Below are positions 15,752 through 22,620 of a stretch of 22,620 nt of DNA, in pieces (position 1 is the stretch's first letter; each line of letters begins with the position of its first letter). The stretch comes from Gp13-AA77 sp036521995 (lineage in GTDB: Bacteria; Acidobacteriota; Terriglobia; UBA7540): contig DATDGR010000138.1 of assembly GCA_036521995.1 (NCBI GenBank), forward strand, positions 1 to 22,620. The letters run 5' to 3'. The translations under genes were made by a program, and so were the position numbers. The notes under the pieces are model-generated. The model saw only the letters and a program-made list of their open reading frames with translations. It was not told the origin of the DNA and searched no databases.

Positions 15752-16213
15752 TCATTGCGCGCGAGCCCTGAGGAGGTCCTTCAACTCATCCATGAACTCG
15801 CGCACGTCCTTGAAGTCCAGATAGACCGAAGCAAAACGGACGTAGGCCACTTTGTCTAGCGTCTTAAGACGATCCATGACGAGTTCGCCCACGGCTGAGC
15901 TTGGCTGTTCGCGTTCCGCCGACTCGGTGACGTAGGCCTCGGCCTCGTTCACAATCTCCTCGAGCTTGACCATCGGAACCGGACGTTTCTCACAAGCCTT
16001 CAGAAGACCCGCCAGAATTTTCTGCCGGTCGAACTTCTCCCGCCGGCCGTCCTTTTTCACAACCATGTAAGGGATTTCGTCAATGCGCTCGTAGGTTGTG
16101 AATCGCCGGCCGCACTGCTCGCATTGGCGGCGGCGGCGAATGGTGTCACCCACCTTGGCCTCACGGGAGTCCACCACGTGATCTTCGGGATGTCCGCAGA
16201 AAGGACACTTCAT
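15752..16213 (-). CDS. nrdR: Transcriptional repressor NrdR
   Basis: Represses ribonucleotide reductase genes in response to ATP and dATP. The 153-residue product has the N-terminal zinc ribbon CPFCG...CEQCGRRFTTYER (about 3-40) and the ATP-cone domain (about 49-139), with VVKKDGRREKFDRQKI and YVRFASVYLDF. Length is normal for NrdR. I chose the ATG at 16213 because nearly all NrdR proteins begin at MKCPFCG. However, a GTG at 16261 in the same frame overlaps the stop of the upstream membrane gene (GTGA) and would add 16 residues. The two genes are clearly coupled either way. No nrd gene lies in the window, so its targets are elsewhere. Confidence 0.95.
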   Translation of the reverse strand: MKCPFCGHPEDHVVDSREAKVGDTIRRRRQCEQCGRRFTTYERIDEIPYMVVKKDGRREKFDRQKILAGLLKACEKRPVPMVKLEEIVNEAEAYVTESAEREQPSSAVGELVMDRLKTLDKVAYVRFASVYLDFKDVREFMDELKDLLRARAQ

Positions 16214-16257
16214 GGAGTTGCAGGATTCAGCGTAGCGGGTACTGGATTCATCCTGGG

Positions 16258-17367
16258 TCACTTCGCATTCATCATTTTTCTCACTTGATCTTCTGCCCTG
16301 GCCTCGCGAGTTGCCGATTCCCGCTCCGCCTCGGCCATCGCCTTAAGCTTCTTGAAGCTCAGCCCGCCGTAAATCAAGAGGATCACGGCCAGGGAGACGC
16401 AAGGCACCAGCAGCACAAGCCATTGAAGCAGCGCCGCGCTCGTGGCGGCGTCGGGCGGGACCTGGAATACCTGTTTCAATGCAAACAGAATGGCTAACTG
16501 AAACCCTCCGCCCACGCCCGGAAGCTGAAATACCAATCCGACTCCGGCGCAGAAGCCCACCACGGTGGCGGCCCACCAGGACAGTTTCCCGAGAGGTCCA
16601 TCGAGACTCTGGAACACGAACCAGTAGACGCTGATGTTGACCACCCAGAGGATCGCTGTGCTGGCCACGCTCGCGGTCAAGTCGCGCCAGTTCTCGATGA
16701 CGTCGAGGCCTTCGGCAAAGGAACGCGCCACTCCCCCGAGTCCGCGCCGCAACTTCGCCGGAAGGAATTGCAGCTTGGTTCCTGCCCATGCGATCAGGCC
16801 TTCTGCGTAAGACCGATAGAGCACCAACGCGGTCACCAACCCCGCCGTACTTATGAGCACGCCTACAGCCCCCTCGTGCATCCGATGCAAAGTCTGCACA
16901 GCGCGGGCGCCTCCCAAGGGCATCGGCTCGAGGTAAAGAGCCAGACCAAAAAGCAGGGCCACCGCCACCGTGTCGTAAAGCCGCTCGAGCACCAGGATGG
17001 CCAATTGCGAGGCAAACGGCACGCCTTCCCAGCGAGCGATGTAGGCCGGACGAACGAGTTCTCCCGGCCTGCCGATCAGGTACACGGCGCTGAAGCCGAA
17101 GATCTGTCCGGTGAACAGAACCCCCACGGAGCTTCGCTTAAAGGGATCGAGGAAGAATTTCCATCGGTAGGCTCGGATAAGATAGCTGGCGCAACTCAGA
17201 ACGATTGCCGCCCCGAGCCACGCCGGACTCGCATGGATGAGCAACGACCAGACTCGCTCCCAACTGAACTGCCGCCAGTCAGGGCTCTGCGTAAACCGCC
17301 AGAGAATCAGGCCGAGGAGAGCCGCCACCCCTGCTAACCCAAGCCATTGCCGGGAACGTTTGTTCAT
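16258..17367 (-). CDS. Flippase-like integral membrane protein (LPG synthase TM / UPF0104 family)
   Basis: A polytopic membrane protein of the family that includes the flippase part of MprF and lipid- or glycan-related proteins such as AglD; the substrate is unknown. The 369-residue product has a basic start (MNKRSRQW) and about eight spans. The family signature is clear: YLIRAYRW, then GRPGELVRPAYIARWEGV, then LVLERLYD. A late GVGGGFQLAI loop precedes the last spans, and the tail is charged (KKLKAMAEAERES). I chose the ATG at 17367; an in-frame GTG at 17424 would add 19 unlikely residues. Its TGA overlaps a possible GTG start of nrdR. It follows the LolA-like gene after about 180 bases. Confidence 0.85.
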   Translation of the reverse strand: MNKRSRQWLGLAGVAALLGLILWRFTQSPDWRQFSWERVWSLLIHASPAWLGAAIVLSCASYLIRAYRWKFFLDPFKRSSVGVLFTGQIFGFSAVYLIGRPGELVRPAYIARWEGVPFASQLAILVLERLYDTVAVALLFGLALYLEPMPLGGARAVQTLHRMHEGAVGVLISTAGLVTALVLYRSYAEGLIAWAGTKLQFLPAKLRRGLGGVARSFAEGLDVIENWRDLTASVASTAILWVVNISVYWFVFQSLDGPLGKLSWWAATVVGFCAGVGLVFQLPGVGGGFQLAILFALKQVFQVPPDAATSAALLQWLVLLVPCVSLAVILLIYGGLSFKKLKAMAEAERESATREARAEDQVRKMMNAK

Positions 17368-17551
17368 ATCGGGGCTTCCCGAGCCGAAAGGCTCAGGCAG
17401 CCGCGCTGTCTGCGCCTGTAGCACCTAGCGATTGAGTGCACCACGAACACTCTACTACGCCTAGGCCGGGACCGACAACGACAGGTCAACAGCCGCGCGT
17501 GCCCTTCGGATCGACCTGCGGCACCACAGTCAAATGGCTGTATGACAGAAA

Positions 17552-18946
17552 TCAGTTCTTGGGGGGATTCTTCTGGTCCGGCTGCTTCTGCGGCTGCTGG
17601 CCCGAGCCTCCGGGCGGTACCACGGCCACGTCCGTGATCTTGACCGCCGACTTAAACTGTTTGTATTCGGTATAGCGGATGATCTCCTTGACGTGAACCG
17701 GGGCACTGCTGAAGTACAGAGTGTCGTCCGCCAGAGTAAACGTTGGAAACCAGAACTTACCGTCAATCTGCTCACGCCAAGTCGTGAAACGGGGGAAAAG
17801 GTTCTCTTCCCCGCGCTTGGTCTTGATCTCAGGGACCTGCTTGCCTTCTGACTTGACGATCTGCAAGTCGCGGTCATCGACCCACACCATGCCCTGAAAG
17901 TACTGCTTTCCCTTCAGAATCTGCTTGGGCCGAAGGGAAAAAACGTACGCCGTCAGCTGATCCACTTTCACGTGACCCCGGTATTGAACGTCGTATTCCG
18001 GAAGTTCGGCCGTAGTGAGGACGAATGGCTGGATGCTGCGAAAAGCGTCGAAGTCCTGCTCGGTGAGCTGAAGAGTCTTCAGCGTGGGAAGGGGGGCGTA
18101 GGTGACCCTTTCGATACGCGCCCCATTGTCGTCATAGAGGATGTCCCAATCTTGCTGGAACTGCCCCAGAACTTCTGCGTCCGCTCCCACTTCCTGCACC
18201 TTATTAGTCTGGTGATAGGTGTAATTGTCGCGCGCCGCCTTGAACAGGGTCTCCTTAGCAGCAAAGGCTTGGATGATCTGCGGAATCTGCTCCGGACTGG
18301 GATCGCTGAGGTCCGAGGTTCCTTTCGAGGACGCGCTCGGGGCCGAAGGTTTGGTGGGCGCTGCAGCCGTGTGCCGGGCCAGAACGGGGCCTAACGGGGT
18401 GGTCTGAGTCTTGCTAGGAGCCGGGGAGGGGCCCGGGCCAGGCGCTGCCGACGCAGAGGGGCTCACGCCGTCCGCCCCTACGGGCGCCGCCGGAACCGAG
18501 GGTGTTTCAGCCGGCGTCGCGAGCACCACGGGCGTTGTCGGGGGTGACGTAGCGGGAGCAGTTGATTGGCTCGCGGGTGGTGCCGCCGGCGCTGCCGCTG
18601 GCGATCCCTTTCCGGAAGCGTCCTCTAGGGCTTGAATGACGGTCTCGTCGGCACCGTCGCGCCGGAATTCCGTGGCCAACTCGGCGGTCATTTGAAAGCC
18701 GACGCCGCGCTGCTTGATCAGGTCCACCAATCTTTGCGAGCTCGCTCCGCCGATCAACAGCAGCGTGACATCATCGTGGGTCAGCGGCTTGTCCGCAGCC
18801 CGCGCCGCCGGCACGCCGAAGGACGAGACGGCCAGCGCCGCCAGTATGACGACCACGAACCGACGATGGACTTTACGCACAGCACTCACGAGCTTGAATA
18901 ACCTCATCAACGCCGGAGTAGGAGAACTCACCGTATTAGACTCCAT
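17552..18946 (-). CDS. Secreted protein with LolA-fold-like C-terminal domain
   Basis: Function unknown. The 464-residue product has a late signal peptide (hydrophobic at about 31-44, ending ARAAD). A short helical module (55-109) follows, of the form LTHDDVTLLLIGG...LVDLIKQRGVGF...FRRDGADETVIQAL. I recall this module from several Acidobacteriota proteins. Next comes a long Ala/Pro/Ser/Thr-rich linker (about 112-220), and then a domain (about 225-445) whose strands resemble outer-membrane lipoprotein-sorting proteins, with VWVDDRDLQIVKSEGKQV and PTFTLADDTLYF. The tail is Gln/Pro/Lys-rich. The ATG at 18946 has AGGGG three bases upstream; an ATG at 18907 is an alternative. No lipid-attachment Cys is visible. 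It might help move lipids or lipoproteins, but this is inference. Confidence 0.75.
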   Translation of the reverse strand: MESNTVSSPTPALMRLFKLVSAVRKVHRRFVVVILAALAVSSFGVPAARAADKPLTHDDVTLLLIGGASSQRLVDLIKQRGVGFQMTAELATEFRRDGADETVIQALEDASGKGSPAAAPAAPPASQSTAPATSPPTTPVVLATPAETPSVPAAPVGADGVSPSASAAPGPGPSPAPSKTQTTPLGPVLARHTAAAPTKPSAPSASSKGTSDLSDPSPEQIPQIIQAFAAKETLFKAARDNYTYHQTNKVQEVGADAEVLGQFQQDWDILYDDNGARIERVTYAPLPTLKTLQLTEQDFDAFRSIQPFVLTTAELPEYDVQYRGHVKVDQLTAYVFSLRPKQILKGKQYFQGMVWVDDRDLQIVKSEGKQVPEIKTKRGEENLFPRFTTWREQIDGKFWFPTFTLADDTLYFSSAPVHVKEIIRYTEYKQFKSAVKITDVAVVPPGGSGQQPQKQPDQKNPPKN

Positions 18947-19369
18947 CAACCCCTGGCTGGTTGCTTGTTAGTAGCTCTCAGCCATCACTGTGAGTTGTCA
19001 GATCCATAGAACAGCGATTTGGCCGCTGACGGGAATCGCCGATGCGATAGTGCCAGGCCTCGGGTACGCGAGCGTTCTGGCCGCCCCGCCGACGCTCCTC
19101 TTGGGCTAGCGAGCCCGCCGTTTGTTCTTGAGCCGCATCTGCCTTGTCTTGCGCGGGCTTCGCTTGGGCTTTGAGATGGCAAAGGTCACTGGTCCCACGC
19201 GCCGGACGCTCCAGCCATTGTTTGAAGTCTCGTTCGTTTCCATTTCGGACACTCCCGTAAGTGGTTTGGTAGGTTTCCGGCGCCTCCACTTCCCTGAAAA
19301 GGCTAAACCCAAAGAAGCGGAGCGATTCCGATCCGATCCGCCATTCAGAAGGCGGGAATCCGTCGCGGG
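18947..19369. other. Intergenic region with one possible small ORF
   Basis: About 420 bases between two minus-strand genes. Apart from the 45-codon frame at 19106-19243 and a short inverted repeat (GGGCT-AGCG-AGCCC, 19103-19116) I see no structure. No tRNA or clear promoter was found. Confidence 0.45.
19106..19243 (-). CDS. Possible small basic protein, 45 residues
   Basis: Not a recognised family. The ATG at 19243 has GGGAG nine bases upstream. The product starts METNETSNNGW and becomes strongly basic (KPKRSPRKTRQ and KNKRRAR at the end). A 5-bp inverted repeat overlaps the stop. Basic short frames also arise by chance in G+C-rich DNA, so this may not be translated. Confidence 0.2.
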   Translation of the reverse strand: METNETSNNGWSVRRVGPVTFAISKPKRSPRKTRQMRLKNKRRAR

Positions 19370-19699
19370 TCAATTGGCGGCGTCTAGGGAGCTCACCTGA
19401 ATGGTGTTGCTCTTGAGAGTCCCGGTCACCTTCACGCGCTCGCCCGGATACTTACTGCTCTTGCTCTGATCACTCAGCTTGTAGACTCTATTGTGCGAGG
19501 TGTCCACCAGCACGTAACTCGATCCTTCCTTGATGCAAGCCTGCGTGCAGGCCTTGTCGCCACCGGGCATTACATGCTTCAAGCCGCACATGCTATCGCC
19601 GATGCTTCCCGTGAAGGTCGCCGTGCCGCCCTCCTGGGAGGCCAGACATAAACCACACGCTAGTGCCAGAAGGGCTGCACCGCCGGCGATTTTCTTCAT
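19370..19699 (-). CDS. Small secreted DUF5818-like protein
   Basis: Function unknown. The 109-residue product has a short signal peptide (MKKIAGGAALLALACGLCLAS) and a single small beta domain of OB-fold type. Visible motifs are FTGSIGDSMCGLKHVMPGG, DKACTQACIKEGSSYVLVD, a VYKLSDQ strand and GERVKVTGTLKSNTIQVSSL. The three Cys of DSMCG, KACT and QACIKEG are characteristic and may form a disulfide or bind metal. I recall this pattern as frequent in Acidobacteriota. GGAGG lies five bases before the ATG at 19699. It follows the DUF5666-like gene after 97 bases in the same direction, possibly as a pair. A Cys in the signal region (ACGLCLAS) could mark a lipoprotein, though no proper lipobox is evident. 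Confidence 0.75.
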   Translation of the reverse strand: MKKIAGGAALLALACGLCLASQEGGTATFTGSIGDSMCGLKHVMPGGDKACTQACIKEGSSYVLVDTSHNRVYKLSDQSKSSKYPGERVKVTGTLKSNTIQVSSLDAAN

Positions 19700-19796
19700 T
19701 CGTCCTCCACGATTGTCCTCTGCATGGCGCTGGCCCGCGAAGGTGTGATACCGTCTCGGGCCAGACCGGGCTATGACTGATTTGAAGTTCAAGCTA

Positions 19797-20198
19797 CTAA
19801 GTTACTTCGATGCTTTTCGCCAGGTTACCTCTCTTCTTTTCGGGCACGAAACTGACCGAAGCTTGCTTACCGGTTTGCAAGTCGCTGAGCTTGGCTTTGC
19901 TGCCGCCCACTGTGATCTTTGTGCCGTTGCTGACTGCGAAGTTATACGGCACGCCGTTCGGCCCGCTGACCACGACCAGTTTCTTTTCCGCATCCACCGA
20001 GCTGATAGTTCCGGACAGCGTTTCGGCCTTCGCCGCCCCCATCGAAGCCGACTTGGCCGGCTTGGCTTCGCTATCGGAGGCCGCAGGCGCAGCCTGATCT
20101 TGCGGTCCTTCCGCCGGCTGACCCTTAGCGATCACCGAAATCGTGCTGAACAGGACAAGCATGAACACGGCCACGAGCGTTAGCACTGTAGTCTTCAT
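19797..20198 (-). CDS. Small secreted DUF5666-like protein
   Basis: Function unknown. The 133-residue product has a signal peptide (residues 1-24, ending SVIAKG). A disordered Ala/Pro/Lys linker follows (25-58). The C-terminal beta domain (59-133) contains ETLSGTISSVDAEKKLVVV, NGTKITVGG and LSDLQTGKQASVSFVPE. The SGTISSVD...G..V.V layout fits the DUF5666 type of OB-like domain. AGGTGA lies upstream of the ATG at 20198, and a promoter-like pair at 20241-20268 would give a leader of about 35 bases. With the next gene it forms a pair of small exported beta-domain proteins. Confidence 0.72.
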   Translation of the reverse strand: MKTTVLTLVAVFMLVLFSTISVIAKGQPAEGPQDQAAPAASDSEAKPAKSASMGAAKAETLSGTISSVDAEKKLVVVSGPNGVPYNFAVSNGTKITVGGSKAKLSDLQTGKQASVSFVPEKKRGNLAKSIEVT

Positions 20199-20240
20199 CT
20201 CTATTCACCTCATGTGCAGGATGCAGTCCCTCCCCTCGCC

Positions 20241-20268
20241 ATAATAGCTGATTTTGCGAGTAAGCCAA
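20241..20268 (-). promoter_or_regulatory. Sigma70-like promoter for the DUF5666-like gene
   Basis: On the minus strand TTGGCT and TATTAT are separated by 16 bases. The expected start near 20234 leaves room for the good ribosome binding site before the ATG at 20198. Confidence 0.45.
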
Positions 20269-20470
20269 AACCCGAAGTTCAAAGCTCGTTCGCTCACCTC
20301 ACGGCGCGTTACGGTCCAATGCCTGACTCCAGTGTCGTGCTCCGAAGTTCGCTGACGAAATCAGCCGCGGGATTTGCCTGCTCGCCGAGTCGCAACCTGC
20401 CTTGGCTCGACCCGGACTTAAGTGCACTTTCTTAAAAGCACCATCCTTCTAACCTACTGACTATAAATAA

Positions 20471-20503
20471 GTTGTACGACTCTAAAAAACGGTAATGTAC
20501 AAC
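20471..20503. repeat. 7-bp inverted repeat GTTGTAC / GTACAAC
   Basis: Perfect arms at 20471-20477 and 20497-20503 with a 19-base A-rich loop. On the minus strand it is followed by TTATTTAT, which could make a poor terminator after ahcY, but the stem is AT-rich. Confidence 0.3.
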
Positions 20504-20513
20504 ACACTTTTGT

Positions 20514-20596
20514 TGATTCTAAAGGACATTCCAGCTTTTGGGCGAGTTTTACACAGGGTTATGTCGCTGATTATAAATCACATTCCAGCTTTGGGG
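20514..20596. repeat. Two 29-base imperfect direct repeats, 54-base period
   Basis: Units at 20514-20542 and 20568-20596 match at about 25 of 29 positions and share ACATTCCAGCTTT exactly. The spacer is 25 bases. A third, weak start (TGACTATAAAT) lies at 20458. Unit 2 begins with the palindrome TGATT-ATA-AATCA. Confidence 0.55.
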
Positions 20597-20597
20597 A

Positions 20598-20612
20598 GGG
20601 GGGGGGGGGGGG
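20598..20612 (+). repeat. Homopolymer run of 15 G
   Basis: Fifteen G in a row, preceded by GGGGA, directly after the second 29-base repeat. It could form a quadruplex, vary in length, or reflect an assembly error. Confidence 0.7.
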
Positions 20613-20772
20613 TATACGTTGTTTCGACCCCTTGGAGCCTGATTTTGGCCTGCAAACTTAGGCTCGGCGGAGAATCTCCAGGTTCGGTCTTCCTTGTCTA
20701 AACATATGAATCCTATACACTCAGTTCAGCCCGGCGGCGCCACCAACCTTCGCCCCGCCGGGCGGCCTCGCG

Positions 20773-22053
20773 CTATGTTCCCTCAGACCAGGAGGCCAGG
20801 TATTCCTCCTGCTCCGCAGTGAGCTTGTCGATGGCAACCCCCAGGGCCTCGAGCTTCAGAGCGGCCACGCTCTGATCGAGCTCCGTCGGCACCGGATAGA
20901 CCTTGGCCTCGAGCCGGCTCGCATTCTTGGCCAGGTACTCGGCGGAAAGCGCCTGGTTGGCGAAGCTCATGTCCATCACCACCGCCGGATGACCTTCGGC
21001 CGAGGCCAAGTTGATCAGCCTGCCTTCGCCCAGCAGGTAGATCTTGCGACCGTCGCGCAGCGTGTATTCATCGACGAAATCACGGGTCTGGCGCTTCCCG
21101 GTGGAAAGGCCCTCGAGCGCCGGAATATCAATCTCCACGTTGAAGTGTCCGGAATTGGCCACGATGGCGCCGCTTTTCATCAGTTTGAAGTGCTCGGCGG
21201 CGATCACGTTCTTGTCACCTGTGAGGGTGCAGAAAATGTCGCCGATCCTGGCTGCTTCGAACATGGTCATGACGCGGAAACCGTCCATCACCGCTTCGAG
21301 CGCGCGCGTTGGATTGATCTCCGTAACAATCACATCGGCGCCCAGGCCCTTAGCGCGCATGGCGAAGCCGCGCCCGCACCAGCCGTAGCCCGCCACGACC
21401 ACGCGTTGCCCGGCGAAAAGCTGGTTGGTCGCGCGAATGATGCCGTCCAGCGTGGATTGTCCCGTCCCGTAGCGGTTGTCGAACAGATGCTTGGTATCGG
21501 CGTCGTTCACCGAGATCACCGGGAACCTCAGCACGCCCTCTTTGGCCATGCTGCGCAGCCGGATGACGCCGGTGGTGGTCTCCTCGGTGCTGCCGATGAT
21601 GCCGGGAATCAGATCCTTCCGCTTGCTGAGCACGGCGGTGACAAGATCGGCGCCGTCATCCATGGTGATTTGAGGATGGTGCTCGAGGGCCGACTCGATG
21701 TGCTTGTAATAGGTCTCGTTGTCCTCGCCCTTGATGGCGAAAACCGGAATGTGGTAGTCGTGTACAAGCGAAGCGGCCACGTCGTCCTGGGTGCTGAGTG
21801 GATTCGAGGCGCACAGCACCATCTGAGCGCCGCCATCGCGTAGCGTGATCGCCAGGTTGGCGGTCTCGGTGGTGACGTGCAGGCAAGCCGCGATACGCAG
21901 TCCCTCGAGCGGGCGCTCCTCGCTGAAGCGCTTGCGGATCAGTTGGAGCACGGGCATCCACTGGTTTGCCCATTCGATGCGAAGCTTTCCCTTGGGCGCA
22001 AGACCCAGATCCTTGACATCATGATTCAGAGTTGGAATTGTAGCGGTTGCCAT
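20773..22053 (-). CDS. ahcY: Adenosylhomocysteinase AhcY
   Basis: Splits S-adenosylhomocysteine into adenosine and homocysteine, relieving inhibition of methyltransferases; cytoplasmic, NAD-dependent. The 426-residue product is full length and of the shorter bacterial/archaeal form. Substrate-binding segments are LHVTTETANLAITL (58-71, with His59 and Glu63), STEETTTGV and NDADTKHLFDNRYGTGQS. The NAD-binding motif is VVVAGYGWCGRGFAMR, and NSGHFNVEID follows. The ATG at 22053 shares its A with the metK stop (TGATG), and GGAGG lies ten bases upstream inside metK. The two genes are therefore translationally coupled. No promoter of its own is visible. Confidence 0.97.
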   Translation of the reverse strand: MATATIPTLNHDVKDLGLAPKGKLRIEWANQWMPVLQLIRKRFSEERPLEGLRIAACLHVTTETANLAITLRDGGAQMVLCASNPLSTQDDVAASLVHDYHIPVFAIKGEDNETYYKHIESALEHHPQITMDDGADLVTAVLSKRKDLIPGIIGSTEETTTGVIRLRSMAKEGVLRFPVISVNDADTKHLFDNRYGTGQSTLDGIIRATNQLFAGQRVVVAGYGWCGRGFAMRAKGLGADVIVTEINPTRALEAVMDGFRVMTMFEAARIGDIFCTLTGDKNVIAAEHFKLMKSGAIVANSGHFNVEIDIPALEGLSTGKRQTRDFVDEYTLRDGRKIYLLGEGRLINLASAEGHPAVVMDMSFANQALSAEYLAKNASRLEAKVYPVPTELDQSVAALKLEALGVAIDKLTAEQEEYLASWSEGT

Positions 22054-22620
22054 CAGCAGCCTGCCTCCTTTTTCAGTACCTCAGCCTTGTCGGTGCGCTC
22101 CCAGGTGAATCCCGGCTCGCTGCGGCCAAAGTGACCGTAGGCGGCAGTCTTCTGGTAAACGGGCCGGAGCAAGTCGAGCGACTCGATGATGCCCCGAGGG
22201 GTCAACTGAAAATTGCGGCGCACCAGTTCCACCAGCTTGGCGTTACCCACCTTGCCGGAGCCTTCCGTGTCCACCATAATCGAGACCGGCTCGGCCACGC
22301 CGATAGCATACGCGAGCTGCACCTCGGCGTTATGGGCCAGACCCGCCGCCACCAGATTCTTGGCGATGTAGCGCGCCATGTAAGTCGCGGAGCGGTCTAC
22401 CTTGGTGGGGTCCTTGCCGGAGAAGCAGCCGCCGCCGTGATGCGCGGCGCCGCCGTAAGTGTCCACGATGATCTTACGGCCGGTCAGTCCGGAGTCGCCG
22501 ACGGGCCCACCGGTGACGAAACGCCCGGTGGGGTTGATGTGATACTTGGTCTTGGCGTCGAGCATGTGGGCGGGGATCACCGGCTTGATCACGCACTGCA
22601 TCACGCCCTCGCGCAGGGTC
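22053..22620 (-). CDS. metK: S-adenosylmethionine synthetase MetK, C-terminal part (cut by window end)
   Basis: Makes SAM from methionine and ATP; cytoplasmic. Only about the last 188 residues are in the window, and the gene continues past 22620. Diagnostic segments are NPTGRFVTGGPVGDSGLTGR, IIVDTYGGAAHHGGGCFSGKD, PTKVDRSATYMARYIAKN, and AYGHFGR near the end. These include the conserved GGG-FSGKDPTKVDRSA block of the central and C-terminal domains. The visible GTG near 22604 is an internal Val codon, not a start. The stop overlaps the ahcY start by one base. Any riboswitch or promoter for the pair would lie outside the window. Confidence 0.97.
   Translation of the reverse strand, partial: TLREGVMQCVIKPVIPAHMLDAKTKYHINPTGRFVTGGPVGDSGLTGRKIIVDTYGGAAHHGGGCFSGKDPTKVDRSATYMARYIAKNLVAAGLAHNAEVQLAYAIGVAEPVSIMVDTEGSGKVGNAKLVELVRRNFQLTPRGIIESLDLLRPVYQKTAAYGHFGRSEPGFTWERTDKAEVLKKEAGC

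Larger units (their letters stand above)
20199..20772. other. AT-richer intergenic region with repeats and a G-run
   Basis: About 570 bases with no supported gene. It holds the promoter at 20241-20268, an inverted repeat (20471-20503), a pair of 29-base repeats (20514-20596) and a 15-G run (20598-20612). A 68-codon plus-strand frame (20495-20701) reads through the repeats and the G-run, but has no binding site or recognisable product. Confidence 0.5.

Noticed and set aside
14751..15755. 334-codon minus-strand frame opposite the GNAT gene
   Set aside because: The plus strand has a clear acetyl-CoA-binding motif and a good ribosome binding site; the reverse product shows no family features.
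20543..20567. DnaA box (TTTTACACA) and replication origin
   Set aside because: Two mismatches to TTATCCACA, no cluster of boxes and no dnaA, dnaN or gyrB nearby.
20514..20596. CRISPR array
   Set aside because: Only two full units, which differ at about four of 29 positions, with one spacer and no cas gene nearby.
1..22620. tRNA, rRNA, phage, toxin-antitoxin, secretion or defence genes
   Set aside because: I looked on both strands for T-loop motifs, integrases, transposases, nucleases and toxin folds and saw none that I could support.

Overview
The window reads as a piece of a chromosome from a G+C-rich, Gram-negative-type (lipid A-making) bacterium. The best guess is an Acidobacteriota member, probably a metagenome assembly. 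This rests on the DUF5818-like and DUF5666-like small secreted proteins, a secreted LolA-fold-like protein with a Pro/Ala-rich linker, several exported peptidases and amidohydrolases, and degenerate intergenic repeats of the CCTGAGCGAAGCGAAGGA type that I associate with that phylum. The taxonomic call is inference; no rRNA or tRNA gene is visible.

Layout. Positions 126-3019 (minus) hold an exported prolyl oligopeptidase and the transcript-cleavage factor greA. A 1.3-kb gene-poor stretch follows (3020-4342). Then comes a compact plus-strand operon, frdABCD (4343-7603), for a quinol:fumarate reductase whose two membrane anchors resemble those of the Escherichia coli enzyme. Minus-strand 7656-11250 carries an exported M28-type metallopeptidase and an exported metal-dependent amidohydrolase. 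A plus-strand multi-pass membrane protein of unknown function lies at 11783-12484 and converges on lpxD and an lpxL-type acyltransferase (12568-14626, minus), a small lipid A operon. A tandem GNAT acetyltransferase (14799-15734, plus) is divergent from these. A minus-strand run then holds nrdR, a flippase-like membrane protein and the LolA-like secreted protein (15752-18946). Next are two small secreted proteins (19370-20198) and, after a repeat- and poly-G-containing gap, ahcY with the 3' part of metK (20773-22620), the SAM-recycling pair.

How the parts work together. FrdABCD would pass electrons from menaquinol (FrdC/FrdD) through three Fe-S clusters (FrdB) to fumarate at the flavin site (FrdA). 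All cluster ligands, the flavin-linking His and the quinol-site residues I checked are present. MetK and AhcY make SAM and clear S-adenosylhomocysteine and overlap by one base. LpxL and LpxD both act in lipid A synthesis. The two exported hydrolases at 7656-11250 may share a role in peptide use.

I did not find a convincing new defence, mobile or biosynthetic system. The items most worth a second look are the E. coli-type frd operon with its long, promoter-rich upstream region, the 29-bp repeat pair with a 15-G run at 20514-20612, the dispersed palindromic repeats, and the perfect palindrome just upstream of the 11783 membrane gene.
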